Program-made: the position numbers and the translations under genes
NCBI GenBank assembly: GCA_003427395.1
Contig: BFEA01000079.1
Coordinates: 1,145,712-1,166,842, forward strand
Direction: 5' to 3'
Length of the DNA stretch: 21,131 bases
DNA from: Chara braunii
Taxonomy: Eukaryota; Streptophyta; Charophyceae; Charales; Characeae
The notes under the pieces: generated by a model
What the model was told of the DNA's origin: nothing
Database searches by the model: none
The model's input: only the letters and a program-made list of their open reading frames with translations
Part shown: piece by piece, positions 8,026 through 17,511 of the stretch
How the letters are laid out: each line of letters starts with the position of its first letter
Numbering within the stretch: position 1 is the stretch's first letter

Positions 8026-9415
8026 CCCTAACCCCTAAGCTTGAGAAACTTTCAGCCAGAGGTTGGTCTTAGATCGTTTGGGTTGTTTTTAATGAGTTCA
8101 ATTGTATATACATGGACATGGGAGTTAGGATAACAGGCTTACCGACTGTGTAATCTCAACTCCATGTTGGTCGATATGATCTTGGTTGTATATGGTGTGA
8201 ATTATGAGAGATATACATACTTTTAGTACGTTGTGTATATATGTTGACGTATAAGAGGCTCCAGGTCAGATCAAATAAACACTTCTCATACTCTTGTGTC
8301 TATTCAAGGGTAGAATGGCTAAAAGTGTAAATAAGGTATGAGTGCGAGCCTCGTGTGTGTATGGGTCACAGAGGGTAAAGGACAGTCAGGGGTATGGCTT
8401 GTAATATAGACTTGAGTGCATTAAGAGATCACGTGAGGATGTGATCTTGTTAGGAGTATTGATCTGACTCCGATTATGATATTCATCTCTTTTAGACATG
8501 TACTTTCCTTTGGGAATATCACCCTGGGATTTGAGATGAGGTGATTGTATTTGACGGTTGCGTTTTTTTCAGCCATACCACCGGAGAAAAGGAGTTATGC
8601 CCGCCTATATGTTTGTATATGTAAGATACGTTAAATTTGGTAGACTTTAGTTTACATTTTTAGGATTTTATAACCTCGAGGGTTAATATAGTTTTTTTTT
8701 TTTTTGTCGGTTGTACTGAGATATAGGAGGGGAATATGCACAATGTTTTGACTTGAGGTCGTCTTAAACTTTTGATCAATTGAGGTCTGGTGTGCCTTGT
8801 GTTACTTTCTGAATATTTTGATACGTCTTGGGTTTATTTGCATTTCGCTGAATTGCGGGGTGCGGTTGCACCACGATTGAGACCATTTCAGCTTAGCTCT
8901 GGTCAAGGAAGCCATGAATTTTGTGTGATACCTCGGGATATACACGCTATCTGGTTCCATTTTGAGTTGAAATTGTTCAACTCTAAGTATATATATGTGA
9001 CTCAAGACTACGACTGTTCGTTTTCGAGTTGGGATACCCCATCTCTGAGTGTATATTGGGTTGAAATTCTTGAGACTATCCTTTTGTGTATGACGATCAC
9101 AATCACTCTCACATGTGTAGATTTATCCTGATGTATGAAGGCTTTGTGTTAGAGACGTATAAAATGCATATCATATGTTTTGTGGATGTAAAATATGTAA
9201 ATGGTCTACCCTTCGACATACTTGTGCGGTCTACCTATAGACAAACAAGATTGTCTTGTACAGGAGGGAAATTACAGTCTGTTTGGTGAAAAAGTGTAAA
9301 AATCCTCAAGGGATTTATAAGTTTTTGAGGCTCGAATGCTTTATTATGCCGAATGTTTATTGTTGAGTTGTTACGAGGACCCATAAGTTGGTCTCTCGGT
9401 GCTGAGCGGTTTCAT
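8026..9415. other. Gene-free stretch where pol would be expected
   Basis: Downstream of gag all frames are heavily interrupted, and no protease or reverse-transcriptase motif was seen. A T run lies near 8,692-8,705. The plus-strand open frame at 8,790-9,131 (113 codons) overlaps a minus-strand one and has no recognisable domain. Confidence 0.5.
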
Positions 9416-9600
9416 GGTTATTACCTCTCCATGTGGGAAGATGGTTATTTGTTCATTTGGACTCATCTTCAAGTGGAAGATATTTAAAAAGATAGTGTGG
9501 AGGTTCATCCTTGAGTGGGAGGATGACTGAATGACCTAATGGTTGAAACTCCTTTAGGTGGAAGGTGGTTAAAATATTTAATGACATGGAAAAAAATCGT
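9416..9600. repeat. Tandem array, about 41-bp unit, four hairpin units
   Basis: The loop-like core (C/T)NAGTGG recurs with the GTGG element at 9,433, 9,473, 9,514 and 9,558 (spacings 40, 41, 44). The bases on each side change but pair within units: ATCTTC/GAAGAT (9,465-9,470 with 9,476-9,481), TCATCC/GGATGA (9,505-9,510 with 9,521-9,526) and CCTT/AAGG (9,551-9,554 with 9,562-9,565). The first unit has TCTCC/GGAAGA with one bulged base. Confidence 0.75.
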
Positions 9601-9604
9601 GAAT

Positions 9605-9960
9605 GATAAAGTCTAACGAGAAGGACCAAGAAACTGAACTTTTTGACTATTGGTGAAATTTTGGGATGTCGCAAAAATGGTTCATTTGGAAAATGTCTCT
9701 AAGATGTGTGGTGTACTTACTCCGATCAAGTTGGGAGGTCACGACCTTGTGAATCTGGCGGTGATTTTGTTTGTGAGTTTGGAAAGGATGGCGTGCTCTC
9801 TATGTTGTCCCATAGGGAATTGGTAAATGTCGTTTGAATGTGAGAGACCTTTGCGTAGTCCCGCGGTAGGTCTGTGTTTGTTTTGATACACCGTCAAACT
9901 ACTTGTTGTTAATCTTAAGGCATATGTGGGTATGCTCAACTCGGGGGTTATTCTTAGCAT
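9605..9960. other. Gene-free stretch
   Basis: No supported gene, array or RNA feature; the minus-strand open frame at 9,739-9,963 has no recognisable domain. Confidence 0.4.
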
Positions 9961-10030
9961 CACTAGGGCGTAGCCCCTAGTGTTGGTTGCTGGCCAGCGT
10001 AACCTGGCAACGGGTTCATCGTCTCACCAA
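9961..10030 (+). other. Inverted repeats with weak Pol III box-like sequences
   Basis: CACTAGGG (9,961-9,968) and CCCTAGTG (9,975-9,982) form a perfect 8-bp hairpin around a 6-base loop, followed by the palindrome GCTGGCCAGC (9,989-9,998). TAGCCCCTAGTG at 9,971 resembles an A box and GGTTCATC at 10,013 resembles a B box, about 41 bp apart as in tRNA-derived SINE heads. The structure fits a tRNA poorly. Confidence 0.3.
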
Positions 10031-10039
10031 AGGGTAAAG

Positions 10040-10505
10040 GCTTAGGAGGTGTGGCCGCTTCATAAGATTTTTATTCCCTCGGGATGTCGGAGGGATAAGA
10101 GTCGATTCTATTGAGTCTTTTTGGGAGTCTTGATTGAACGTTTATCCTGATAAAGTTTATCTTTGTGTAACCGGCAAGGGCACTACCGCTAAAATAACAA
10201 CGAGGTGGACCATAGATCTGGCTCGATCAACCAGACTATGTTGGGCCAAGATAGAGACATGATCTTCCTGTACTAGACTATAAGAAGAGTTTGAGATAAG
10301 AGTTACATATATGTACATATATATATGTTTTTTATTGTGAGAATTTTTTGAGCGAGGCAAAAAGTGTCTTCAGAACGTCTCAGTTAGGGCCTGCGTCCCT
10401 AGTTATGACCTTGCTTGCAAGGCAGAGACTAAATGAGACATCCAATTAGAAACCGGCGTGTCTAGGACAAAGGGGAGAGGACTATTCAAAGAGCCGCTAG
10501 AACTT
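10040..10505. other. Gene-free stretch with AT microsatellite
   Basis: An alternating purine-pyrimidine TA-rich tract lies at 10,305-10,328. Nothing else is supported. Confidence 0.45.
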
Positions 10506-10511
10506 GTGTTG

Positions 10512-10585
10512 TAGTACATAAGCCCAGTATACCAGCGTCCTAATGTAAGGACAATGGAGACCCAGGTTAGAATCCTGACAGTATA
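10512..10585 (+). pseudogene. tRNA-like sequence, possible SINE head
   Basis: AGCCCAGTATACCAGC (10,521-10,536) resembles a tRNA D arm with an A box. GTCCT (10,537-10,541) and AGGAC (10,548-10,552) form a perfect 5-bp anticodon-like stem with a 6-base loop. CCAGGTTAGAATCCTGA (10,562-10,578) is a T-arm-like hairpin with a B box (GGTTAGAATCC against the canonical GGTTCGAATCC). Order and spacing match a tRNA, but the acceptor stem does not pair, the D stem is poor and the anticodon loop is one base short. It is a decayed tRNA copy or the head of a tRNA-derived SINE, not a working tRNA. Confidence 0.45.
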
Positions 10586-10589
10586 TAGT

Positions 10590-11280
10590 TGTGTCTGACA
10601 TTTATTGATGGAGCCCTCAAACCGGAGTTTGTCTGCTAATCGGATTGGTTCCTTTCTCGTCAGTATTTTGAGTTATGAATCAACTGATAGTTTTTTTATT
10701 CTTTAGACCAACGGGGACATCGCTTAGTATAGTCAGGTAAGCTGTCGATGCGCATACCTTTACAAGCGTATCTGCCCTGTTTTTTGCAAGTGAAAGAAAA
10801 TAAGTTCGTTTAAAGTTTGAGTACACCGCGTGAGTCACGATTGTGTCCGTTGTTTACGCTAACTAAATGATTGACTACAGTAAAAAGTGTGTGGGTGCGC
10901 AGACTTAAGGCGCAAGTGATCTCTCTTCTTGTTGATGATGGTGAAGCAAACGTGGTTGCCGACCAAGTTTTTACCTCTCATTAAAATATGATTAAAAGAA
11001 TTTTGTTTCATGATTGGCATGCTTGGCCGTGACTGGTGTGTACGTACGGGAGGCGACACCGATGGCGAGGTGCGATGGCAGTGAGCTTAGTGGCGGCCGG
11101 GTAGAATTTGACAAACTTATACACGTAGCGGTCACCGTTTACATGGCTTACCGCTAGTATTAGAAATAGCCTTAGGCCTAGCACTATTGGCTACAATATA
11201 CCCGGGAGAGTTAGGGATCGAGGCTAGTAAGAGACCATGAAGGAGTATTGGAGCTGCAAGGAGAAGCCAAGGGGTTGAGG
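10590..11280. other. Gene-free stretch
   Basis: Mixed composition, all frames interrupted, no repeat array seen. The minus-strand open frame at 10,859-11,059 has no recognisable domain. Confidence 0.4.
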
Positions 11281-11860
11281 GCCCAACAAGGCTATCTCCC
11301 ATGGTTTTCCTGCCCGCGAGGTAGCTCGGCGGGACTAAGGCGGAATTAGCATTCCTCTTTTTCTTCCTCTCACCGTGCGGCTTTGCCTTTAATATTTTTT
11401 ATTATTATTTTTATCGCTATTATTTATTCTCGTTTTGTTGATTTCTTCAAGTCGGGCGCGACACCGGAACCAGAGGCTCAGCGTACATGTGAGCCGGTGG
11501 GTGATAAGCTCACGAGGCGGAGTAGACCAAGGTGGCGTGGACCCTCTGAAGGGTGTACCGCCCACCAGTCGTGCGTTGTGGTAAAAGGTTGAGCACGAGC
11601 TTGCCCTTTGGAGCCCAAAAGGGTGAGTTGTCTTTGGGCACAGTCAGGCGGATGGGCCAGGGCGATAGGCTGCAGTGGCTAGTCACTCGGGGCCGCCTCC
11701 GCCTCGGTCTTCGAAGTCTCATTCAGGAACCCTCGTCTAGCCCGAGATCTTTGACACGCCACGTCCTCCTGTCCGCCGTAATGATGGGCTGGCCGAACAG
11801 TTGAGTGAGGACCGAGTGCTCAGCACCGTCGCAGCTGGGCAAGTCAATTTGGCACGAAAG
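11281..11860. other. GC-rich block interrupted by an AT-rich run
   Basis: GC content is visibly above that of the flanks except for a T/A-rich run at 11,388-11,440. GTGAGC (11,489-11,494) and GCTCAC (11,508-11,513) form a perfect inverted pair. Overlapping open frames on both strands show no domain; long open frames are expected in GC-rich DNA. It may be a transposon terminal region. Confidence 0.4.
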
Positions 11861-11984
11861 TAGATAAACACTCTTCAGCAGATTCCGGCTCCCTCGATCG
11901 CCGTCAGACTGACTATATCAGTCAGGGAGAGAGCAATGTCCAGGTGAGCATCAGTTCTACACCTGTTGAAGTCGGAGGTGAAAG

Positions 11985-12335
11985 TTGGAAAAAAGCGGGA
12001 GTATAGAACAAATAAAGCAGAGACGAATCTGGTTGGTACTACGTTTTTGTACGTTCGAAGTAGGAGATGGTGAAGCTAAACAAGAGCGAGGAGAACAAGA
12101 GAATGAAGTCATCGTCCGCTCCTTGATGGAATTGGGCGAACCAAAGGTCGAGGTTGCGTTTTTGGGGATGGGCAAGTCTAAATCTGAAGTTAATTTTGAC
12201 GATGAGTTAGTAGATATAGAGTTAGAAAGAAGAAGTGTGCGCAAAAGTATCGTAAGTGAAGGACATGCTAGGAGTCAGATTTTAATATCTCGTCCGATTC
12301 CTTACGGAATCGGGCAAAGTAAAGTGGTAGATTAA
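11985..12335 (+). other. Uncertain charged open frame, 116 codons
   Basis: This uninterrupted plus-strand frame has a Glu/Lys/Arg-rich translation (for example VGDGEAKQERGEQENEV). No domain is recognisable and no neighbour supports it. The overlapping minus-strand frame is serine-rich. An open frame of this length is not surprising in 21 kb read six ways. Confidence 0.2.
12113..12325. repeat. Diverged direct repeat carrying a hairpin
   Basis: CGTCCG…TTCCTT-type sequence followed by GGAATYGGGC occurs at 12,113-12,150 and 12,291-12,325. In the second copy CCGATTCC (12,294-12,301) and GGAATCGG (12,306-12,313) form a perfect 8-bp stem with a TTAC loop; the first copy keeps only part of this pairing. 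Confidence 0.55.
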
Positions 12336-12339
12336 GGTT

Positions 12340-13180
12340 TTGGGGCATTGCGAAATGGATGGCAATGTTAGAATGAGGAGAAAATTAGTGTATGAAGAGC
12401 TACAGGGGAAAGGTGTTGCGTAGAGGAATGGCAATCACCGATATGGTGAAAGGAGAAAGTTATGTGATAATTACAGAGAATTTTTAGGAAAGTTAGTATA
12501 TCTTCTTCGTTTCAGCGGAAGATTCATTTCGGTTCTGCTCATTCAATCAGAGCGAGTAGGGAGCGAACTTACTCGGCGCTTTTACTTTCGTTCGTCATTC
12601 GAGTGTATCTTCACACGATTTAGAAGAAGGTTCATCCACATTTGCATGTACGCTGAGCAGAGGAATGAAGCTTTTAATCGTGCAATTTTTATTGTTATTG
12701 CGGTCGTCACGACCATCGCCGTTCAAGGGGGTACATATCCAACCTTGTATCAGATCAAGAAACACTACCGTTGAGGTCACCTATTGGGCGCAGGGCAAGA
12801 TCTGTTGTGATAAGGAGTACGTTTCGTTGTAGAGCGACCGAGCCGATTGTACTAGGAGGTCGTGCATGTTTTGGCGGCCATCATCGTGCTCGCCATCCTG
12901 GTGATCTACCTTGCAGGTGCCACTGTTGGGACCGTGCCCTTTTGCCTTCTAGTGGGAGTGCGAGCCCCATCGTGTCGGTCATCATGAGTTATGAACAACG
13001 GTCAACTACTAGCGGTTATTCCTGTTCGAAGTTCTTGCCTCTCGGACCTCGAGCAGATCCAGCATAGTCTGTAGTCAGATGTAATTGTGAACCAAAGGCA
13101 ACAGGCGAAACAAGCACAGGGAAGAAAGGAGATCGAGAGATAGTTACCCAAAGGCCCGAGATGTTGTTCATTCTTATCGA
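12340..13180. other. Gene-free stretch
   Basis: The plus-strand open frame at 12,771-13,067 (98 codons) lies in locally GC-richer DNA and has an arginine/cysteine-rich translation with no recognisable domain. A sequence at 12,745 weakly resembles a methionine-tRNA primer-binding site but lacks a convincing LTR end beside it. Confidence 0.4.
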
Positions 13181-13184
13181 TCGA

Positions 13185-13330
13185 AGTAGCGTGGGAAGCG
13201 GCAGAGTTTGCAGGCTTATCTGCTGGTTGGAGTGTTGCTCATCACGTTGAGCGGAGCAGCGTGCAGAGAGCCGCAGAGCTTGCGGATCTGCATGTCGACC
13301 AACACGCTGCTCACCCTGTGGATCTAAGCA
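13185..13330. repeat. 70-bp tandem duplication forming a long nested hairpin
   Basis: Two units begin at 13,185 and 13,255, with a degenerate third start at 13,326. The second unit folds on itself: GAGCAGCGTG (13,254-13,263) with CACGCTGCTC (13,303-13,312), inside it GCAGA (13,263-13,267) with TCTGC (13,287-13,291), and inside that CCGCA (13,271-13,275) with TGCGG (13,281-13,285). The first unit keeps the GCAGA/TCTGC pairing (13,201-13,205 with 13,219-13,223). Confidence 0.75.
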
Positions 13331-13334
13331 GCAA

Positions 13335-14075
13335 CTGCAGCAAGCCAGCTGCGAAGGGCGAACTTAGTTGTTGACCGACACTATGCTTCAGGAACCTGAG
13401 GAGTGTCACGAGCTTACAGACTTACATGTGGCAAATACACTTCGGGTCGCGAGCCCGGCGGAGGGACTAAGTTCTTTGAGCGAGAGAGGGTGGGGGTCTT
13501 TGCTACAACTTGGAGAGTCACCGGAGAGTCAACAGTTGGTAGTTTGACTTCAGTCGACCAAGTTGCTGCACGTTTTGGCCGCCATTGCGGGGCCCTCAGC
13601 CATCTGAAGGACTTAAGGCTCTCTCACATAAGTCTGAGCGCACCCTTCTTGTATCTAAAAGACTAAACCTTTCTCCTTCTACCCTTCTTATTCTAAGTCT
13701 GGCCTATTGGTTTAAAGAGGAAGGCGGCAAGCGGGATTGCAACCCGTAATCCGCGCCAAAGCCTTTGTGGAAGGTTGCCCCACCGATTGCAGGAACTCTG
13801 TCGGGACACAGTCAAGGTTCTAGAGGCAGGGAACTGTCAAGTATACCTCCTTCTGTCTGTATGAGCCCACTGCATCTCTGTTTGAATTATCTCCTTTTAA
13901 TATGTATGTATTCCCCTACGACTTTGCTTCTTTTCAGGACTTAATCAGACTAAATGGAAGGAATGCATGTGCAAAACTCAAGTTTCTGTTTATTTTTTAC
14001 TGAAAGCATACTAAGGGATGAACTGGGGAGGTGGGACGAAGGCAGTACTGCATGCGTTTGACCGGGTTTTTAAGG
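13335..14075. other. Gene-free stretch with a weak intron-like segment
   Basis: GTATAC at 13,841 and a pyrimidine-rich TTCTTTTCAG end at 13,937 would bound a 97-bp intron, but no exon frame supports it. The plus-strand open frame at 13,403-13,666 has no recognisable domain. Confidence 0.3.
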
Positions 14076-14080
14076 TTGGA

Positions 14081-14690
14081 CATTGTGTCTAAGCTGAATG
14101 GTTCAGCGCTTTGGTTATTGACATTTTTCTAAGGACCAGCCATTGTTTCTAAGTGGAATGGTCCTGTAACTATGTTTATTTTCATGGGTTTGTGTGGCTT
14201 ATCTATGAGATCAAGCATTGTTTTTAAGCTAAATGGCTTGGTTTGTCCGTTTCTTTTGGGATTTCTGACTTAGGTTGGGTTAAAAGATCCAACTTCATGC
14301 TTTGAGTGATTTTGGATGAAATAAACATTGTTTCTAAGCTTGATGGTTCTGAACATTGTTTCTTAGTTGAATGGTCCGACGTTAAGCCATACCATTAAAA
14401 AGAGAAGGGAAAGTAGAGAGTATAATTGGAAGTTATTTCGGTAAGTTGAACATTGTTTCCAAGTTGAACGGCTCAGTCCCCTGCCCATATTTTTCTTTCT
14501 TTTTGAAGATAAGTCAGAGAGTTATTAAACTTTTGATATTAAACAGCTCAGGGCGACTAGGCATTGTTTCTAAGCCGAATGGTCTTGTCGTACGCCGAAC
14601 GAAGAGAAAAGCAGTTGTTCAACATGTTCATGTATATTTTAAGGCATGTTAAGCATTGTTTCTAAGTTGAATGGTTCAGCATCATGCCAT
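14081..14690. repeat. Eight-copy interspersed 20-bp motif with covarying flanks
   Basis: The motif CATTGTTTCTAAGYTGAATG occurs with few changes at 14,081, 14,141, 14,216, 14,326, 14,354, 14,451, 14,562 and 14,654. Spacing is irregular (28-111 bp), unlike a simple satellite. Bases just outside the motif differ yet pair within units: AGGACCA/TGGTCCT (14,132-14,138 with 14,159-14,165), CAAGC/GCTTG (14,212-14,216 with 14,236-14,240), ATGGTT/AAGCCAT with a G-U pair (14,343-14,348 with 14,384-14,390), CGACtAG/CTtGTCG (14,554-14,560 with 14,584-14,590) and GGCATG/CATGCC (14,643-14,648 with 14,683-14,688). The other three copies show weak pairing. No protein frame spans the array. Confidence 0.85.
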
Positions 14691-14894
14691 GCGTAAGATG
14701 GGTATAAGGAATAAATTATCTAAGAGTTTCATGAACTATTTTATGAGGAATTGATTTGGATTTGGTGAGAGTACTTACTTATCGTGTTAGCGACTTGCAT
14801 GTGGCTGAATATGAGTTGTACTTAGACCGAGTTTCAGTTAGATAGGTAGTTGCTTTAGTTGCTCGCTACGTACCAGAGTTGTAGGAGTTCGTTA

Positions 14895-15590
14895 AATTTA
14901 TGCATTTTCTAAGTTTATTTTACTTAGGTCAATTCTCGCATTTTTTGGGATTATTTATTTTACTTGGCTTTCTATAAATTTTGAAAAGCTATTTTCTTTA
15001 CGGGAAGCGCTGCCAAAATTTTTACAAATCCAAGGAGTTAGTCAAATTCTTGTTTTTCAAAGTCCAACTTTTATCTAAGTTTTGTATCTGGCTTAGTATA
15101 AATTTGAAAAACCTTCTTTTCTAGAGGAAGTTCTGCCTGATTTTTTACTAATTCAGGGGGTTACAACAAATTTAACTTTGAAAAGTCGAAATCATTTCAT
15201 GTTTTGTGTTTAGCGTTGTATAAGTTTTGGAAAGTTACTTTCTCTACGGGCAACGCTGTCGAAATTCCTACAATTCTAAGGGGAGAGTTAAATTTTGTCT
15301 TGGCAGGAATTCAAGTCTTACTTCGAGTTTTTATCTAACTTAGTGTAAATCTGGAATGTCTACCTATCAGAAAGAGATGCTGCCCAAACTTCTACTAGTT
15401 CAGGGAGTTCGATAAAATTTGACTTTTTAAAGTTATGATTTATTTCAATTTTCATATTCGGATAGATATAAATTGTGAGAATGTTTTTTTCATACAGGAA
15501 ATGTAGCCAAAATTTTTCTTAGTTTAAGGAGTTGGATTATATTTTGATAGGGAAGATTTTTGCGATCCACTTTGTGTATGAGAGATGTTG
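14895..15590. repeat. Tandem array, about 123-bp unit, five copies
   Basis: TATAAATTTTG-like starts lie at 14,973, 15,097, 15,219, 15,344 and 15,467 (spacings 124, 122, 125, 123), each followed by a GGAAGCGCTGCCAAAATTTT-like block and an AAGGAGTT block. The units are AT-rich and strongly diverged. A partial unit may precede 14,973 and another may follow at about 15,567. No protein frame spans the array. Consistent arm pairing was not seen here, unlike in the shorter arrays. Confidence 0.8.
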
Positions 15591-15599
15591 TCAAAGATC

Positions 15600-16865
15600 G
15601 TTCCTTTCTTTGGACACTCGCTTAGTGATAGATTGAAACTTAGTTATCGGGAAGATTTTGAGTAAGAATGTAATGTAGGGGTTTATTCTTCATACACTTA
15701 TAGTGTAGCCTTGGACATTGACTTATTTTGTGTTATAAGTCCTTCTTTGAGCACTTTGATTCATGATTGTGACTAAATTTAGCATGATCTCACGAGGATT
15801 ATCTTTTGTTATCACTGATAACAAGTCGGTTGCCGATTCGGTGGTTTATGACTCAACTTCAATTCACTATCGTCACTCAGCCTAAAGGCTTTAACACTTG
15901 TCGTTTTATTTGTTTCGTAGGGTTTTCGTCCGGACTTAATTGAATGGTCATTTAACAAAGATATTGAGCATTTTATTATGAAAGGTTGGACAAAGGTCGA
16001 GGCTTGTGCGGTTAAATGGAGGGATATGAGCACAGAGAGTAGTTGAAGTTTGACCCCTTGTAGTGAATGGACTTTTGGTTGAATCTTTGATGTGATTGCA
16101 TGTTTGTTTGTGGTTCGGACTTTGGATTAGATTGTTTGCGATCATATATATGTGGTTGAGGGAAGCCGCACTATGATTGATGTGATCGTCTCATGTTTTA
16201 TAACTCTTTATATCGATATATATTTATATATATATACCTCTTTGTATTTTTTTATTTTTAGATTTCCTTTACCTGGACGTTGAAGTCCGTGGTAGCTGTC
16301 AAAGTCAAATCCCTTGACTTTTTTCCATGCAATGAATGATGGAGCTTGTCTCCAGGGCAATAAAGTCTGACTGTCACAACAGGTCGGAACCTGTGTACCA
16401 CCCACTATGCGCAGGGAAGGGTGTGATTCTCAACCGTGTTGACGGTTGTCTGGCGTCGAGAGATTAACCCCTCAAGGCGCGTGTCACTTGACACTTGAGT
16501 GTCGAATGTGATCCTTGAGACCAGTAAGGACCATGTGATTATGGGTACTACATAGTACGTCATCATTGCGACTTCTTGTAATGAATGGCTACTCGATTTG
16601 AGTAAGTCTGCATCTGCGCGATATTTATTTTGGTCCTCGTTCGCGATGCCTAATTGATTTATTATGTCAAAAGGTTATGGGTCAGATACCGAAGGGACTA
16701 TGAGTGTAGTGATTTTTTATGTATTTTGATTAAATGTTTTTAGCGTGGTGTAACGAGTCATAAGAAGGATGCGTCCTAGTCGACCTACAATGAGTTGAGC
16801 TTGGGACTTCAGCCCCCCAATGCGTCGGTTCACGTATGGGTCCGATAGGGGAGTGGGACCACACA
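15600..16865. other. Gene-free stretch with small inverted repeats
   Basis: No supported gene. A TA-rich microsatellite lies at about 16,209-16,236. Perfect short hairpins include ACAGGT/ACCTGT (16,379-16,384 with 16,389-16,394) and CAACCGT/ACGGTTG near 16,433-16,450. Overlapping minus-strand open frames at 15,812-16,145 have no recognisable domain. Confidence 0.4.
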
Positions 16866-16867
16866 TA

Positions 16868-17190
16868 CCCCCTATGCTACAACGTACAAGAAACGCCCTC
16901 AGTTGGACCACTTTTGCAATTGCAGTTGATTAGCTTTCGCGTGTGGTTTTGTAGCTTAGCGGGGATACACCCACCTAAGGGATGGTGACAGCTCCCACGG
17001 GTGGAGGTATGTTGTACCTCGCGTGGCCTTATCCTGTCGTAGGGGTTCGCGAGAGGTATGGCTGGCGCACTCGGGCGGAGCGACGACGGAAGCTCCATCG
17101 CACGGCGGCAAAGGATAAAGTCCTGCCACAGATCTTGCGTGACACGGCCGGGAGGGTCCCCCTGCGGGACCGATGCGCACGACACCGTAC
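16868..17190. repeat. GC-rich direct repeat, copy A
   Basis: This segment aligns in the same orientation with 19,281-19,590. The best block includes GTAGCTTAGCGGGGATACAC, then CACCTAAGGG and GGTGACAGC; weaker matching continues to GTGACACGGCC and the CCGTACCTGG region. This copy has C or G at many places where the other has T or A, as expected if the other lost bases by deamination of methylated C. Overlapping open frames on both strands here come from the GC-rich composition. The pair could be terminal repeats of a 2.4-kb non-autonomous element or two dispersed copies. Confidence 0.7.
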
Positions 17191-17260
17191 CTGGTTAGGG
17201 TCATGGTCGGCTTCGCGCACGCTGGGCCAGAGCAAGTCAAAGTGCACGTAGGGTCATCTA

Positions 17261-17400
17261 GGCACGAGGATGTGAAGATGAAATGGAAAGGTACAGCGAA
17301 GAAAAGAACGAAAGGAAACAAAAAAATGAATGAAGAAGGAGATAAGGAGAAAGGATGAGGAGAATGAAAAAGAAAAAGAAACATATGAAATAAGGAGACA
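17261..17400 (+). other. Polypurine tract
   Basis: About 140 bases almost entirely A and G on the + strand. It follows the GC-rich direct repeat directly. Its Lys/Glu-rich translation is a composition effect. Such tracts can form triplex DNA, and shorter ones prime plus-strand synthesis in LTR elements. Confidence 0.6.
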
Positions 17401-17511
17401 CACAAAGTCTTTTTTTATTCTCATCCTATACACCCTTGTTTGTACTACCCTCAGTTGCCTTATGTATGATAAATGTATGGATGTAGATTAGTGGTACATA
17501 ACGGGTGATAG

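Noticed and set aside
8023-8040. Telomere-like CCCTAA units
   Set aside because: Only two imperfect units; too short for interstitial telomeric sequence.
12745-12760. Sequence resembling a methionine-tRNA primer-binding site (TTGTATCAGATC)
   Set aside because: Several mismatches to the usual site and no convincing LTR end beside it.
13841-13937. Intron with donor GTATAC and acceptor TTCTTTTCAG
   Set aside because: No exon frame on either side supports splicing; the signals are common by chance.
14081-14690. CRISPR-like look of a conserved 20-bp repeat with variable spacers
   Set aside because: Spacers range widely in length, the context is eukaryotic transposon DNA, and there are no cas genes.
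16956-17405. 149-codon minus-strand open frame
   Set aside because: It spans the GC-rich repeat and the polypurine tract; length and composition follow from base content, and the related copy at 19,281 does not keep the frame.
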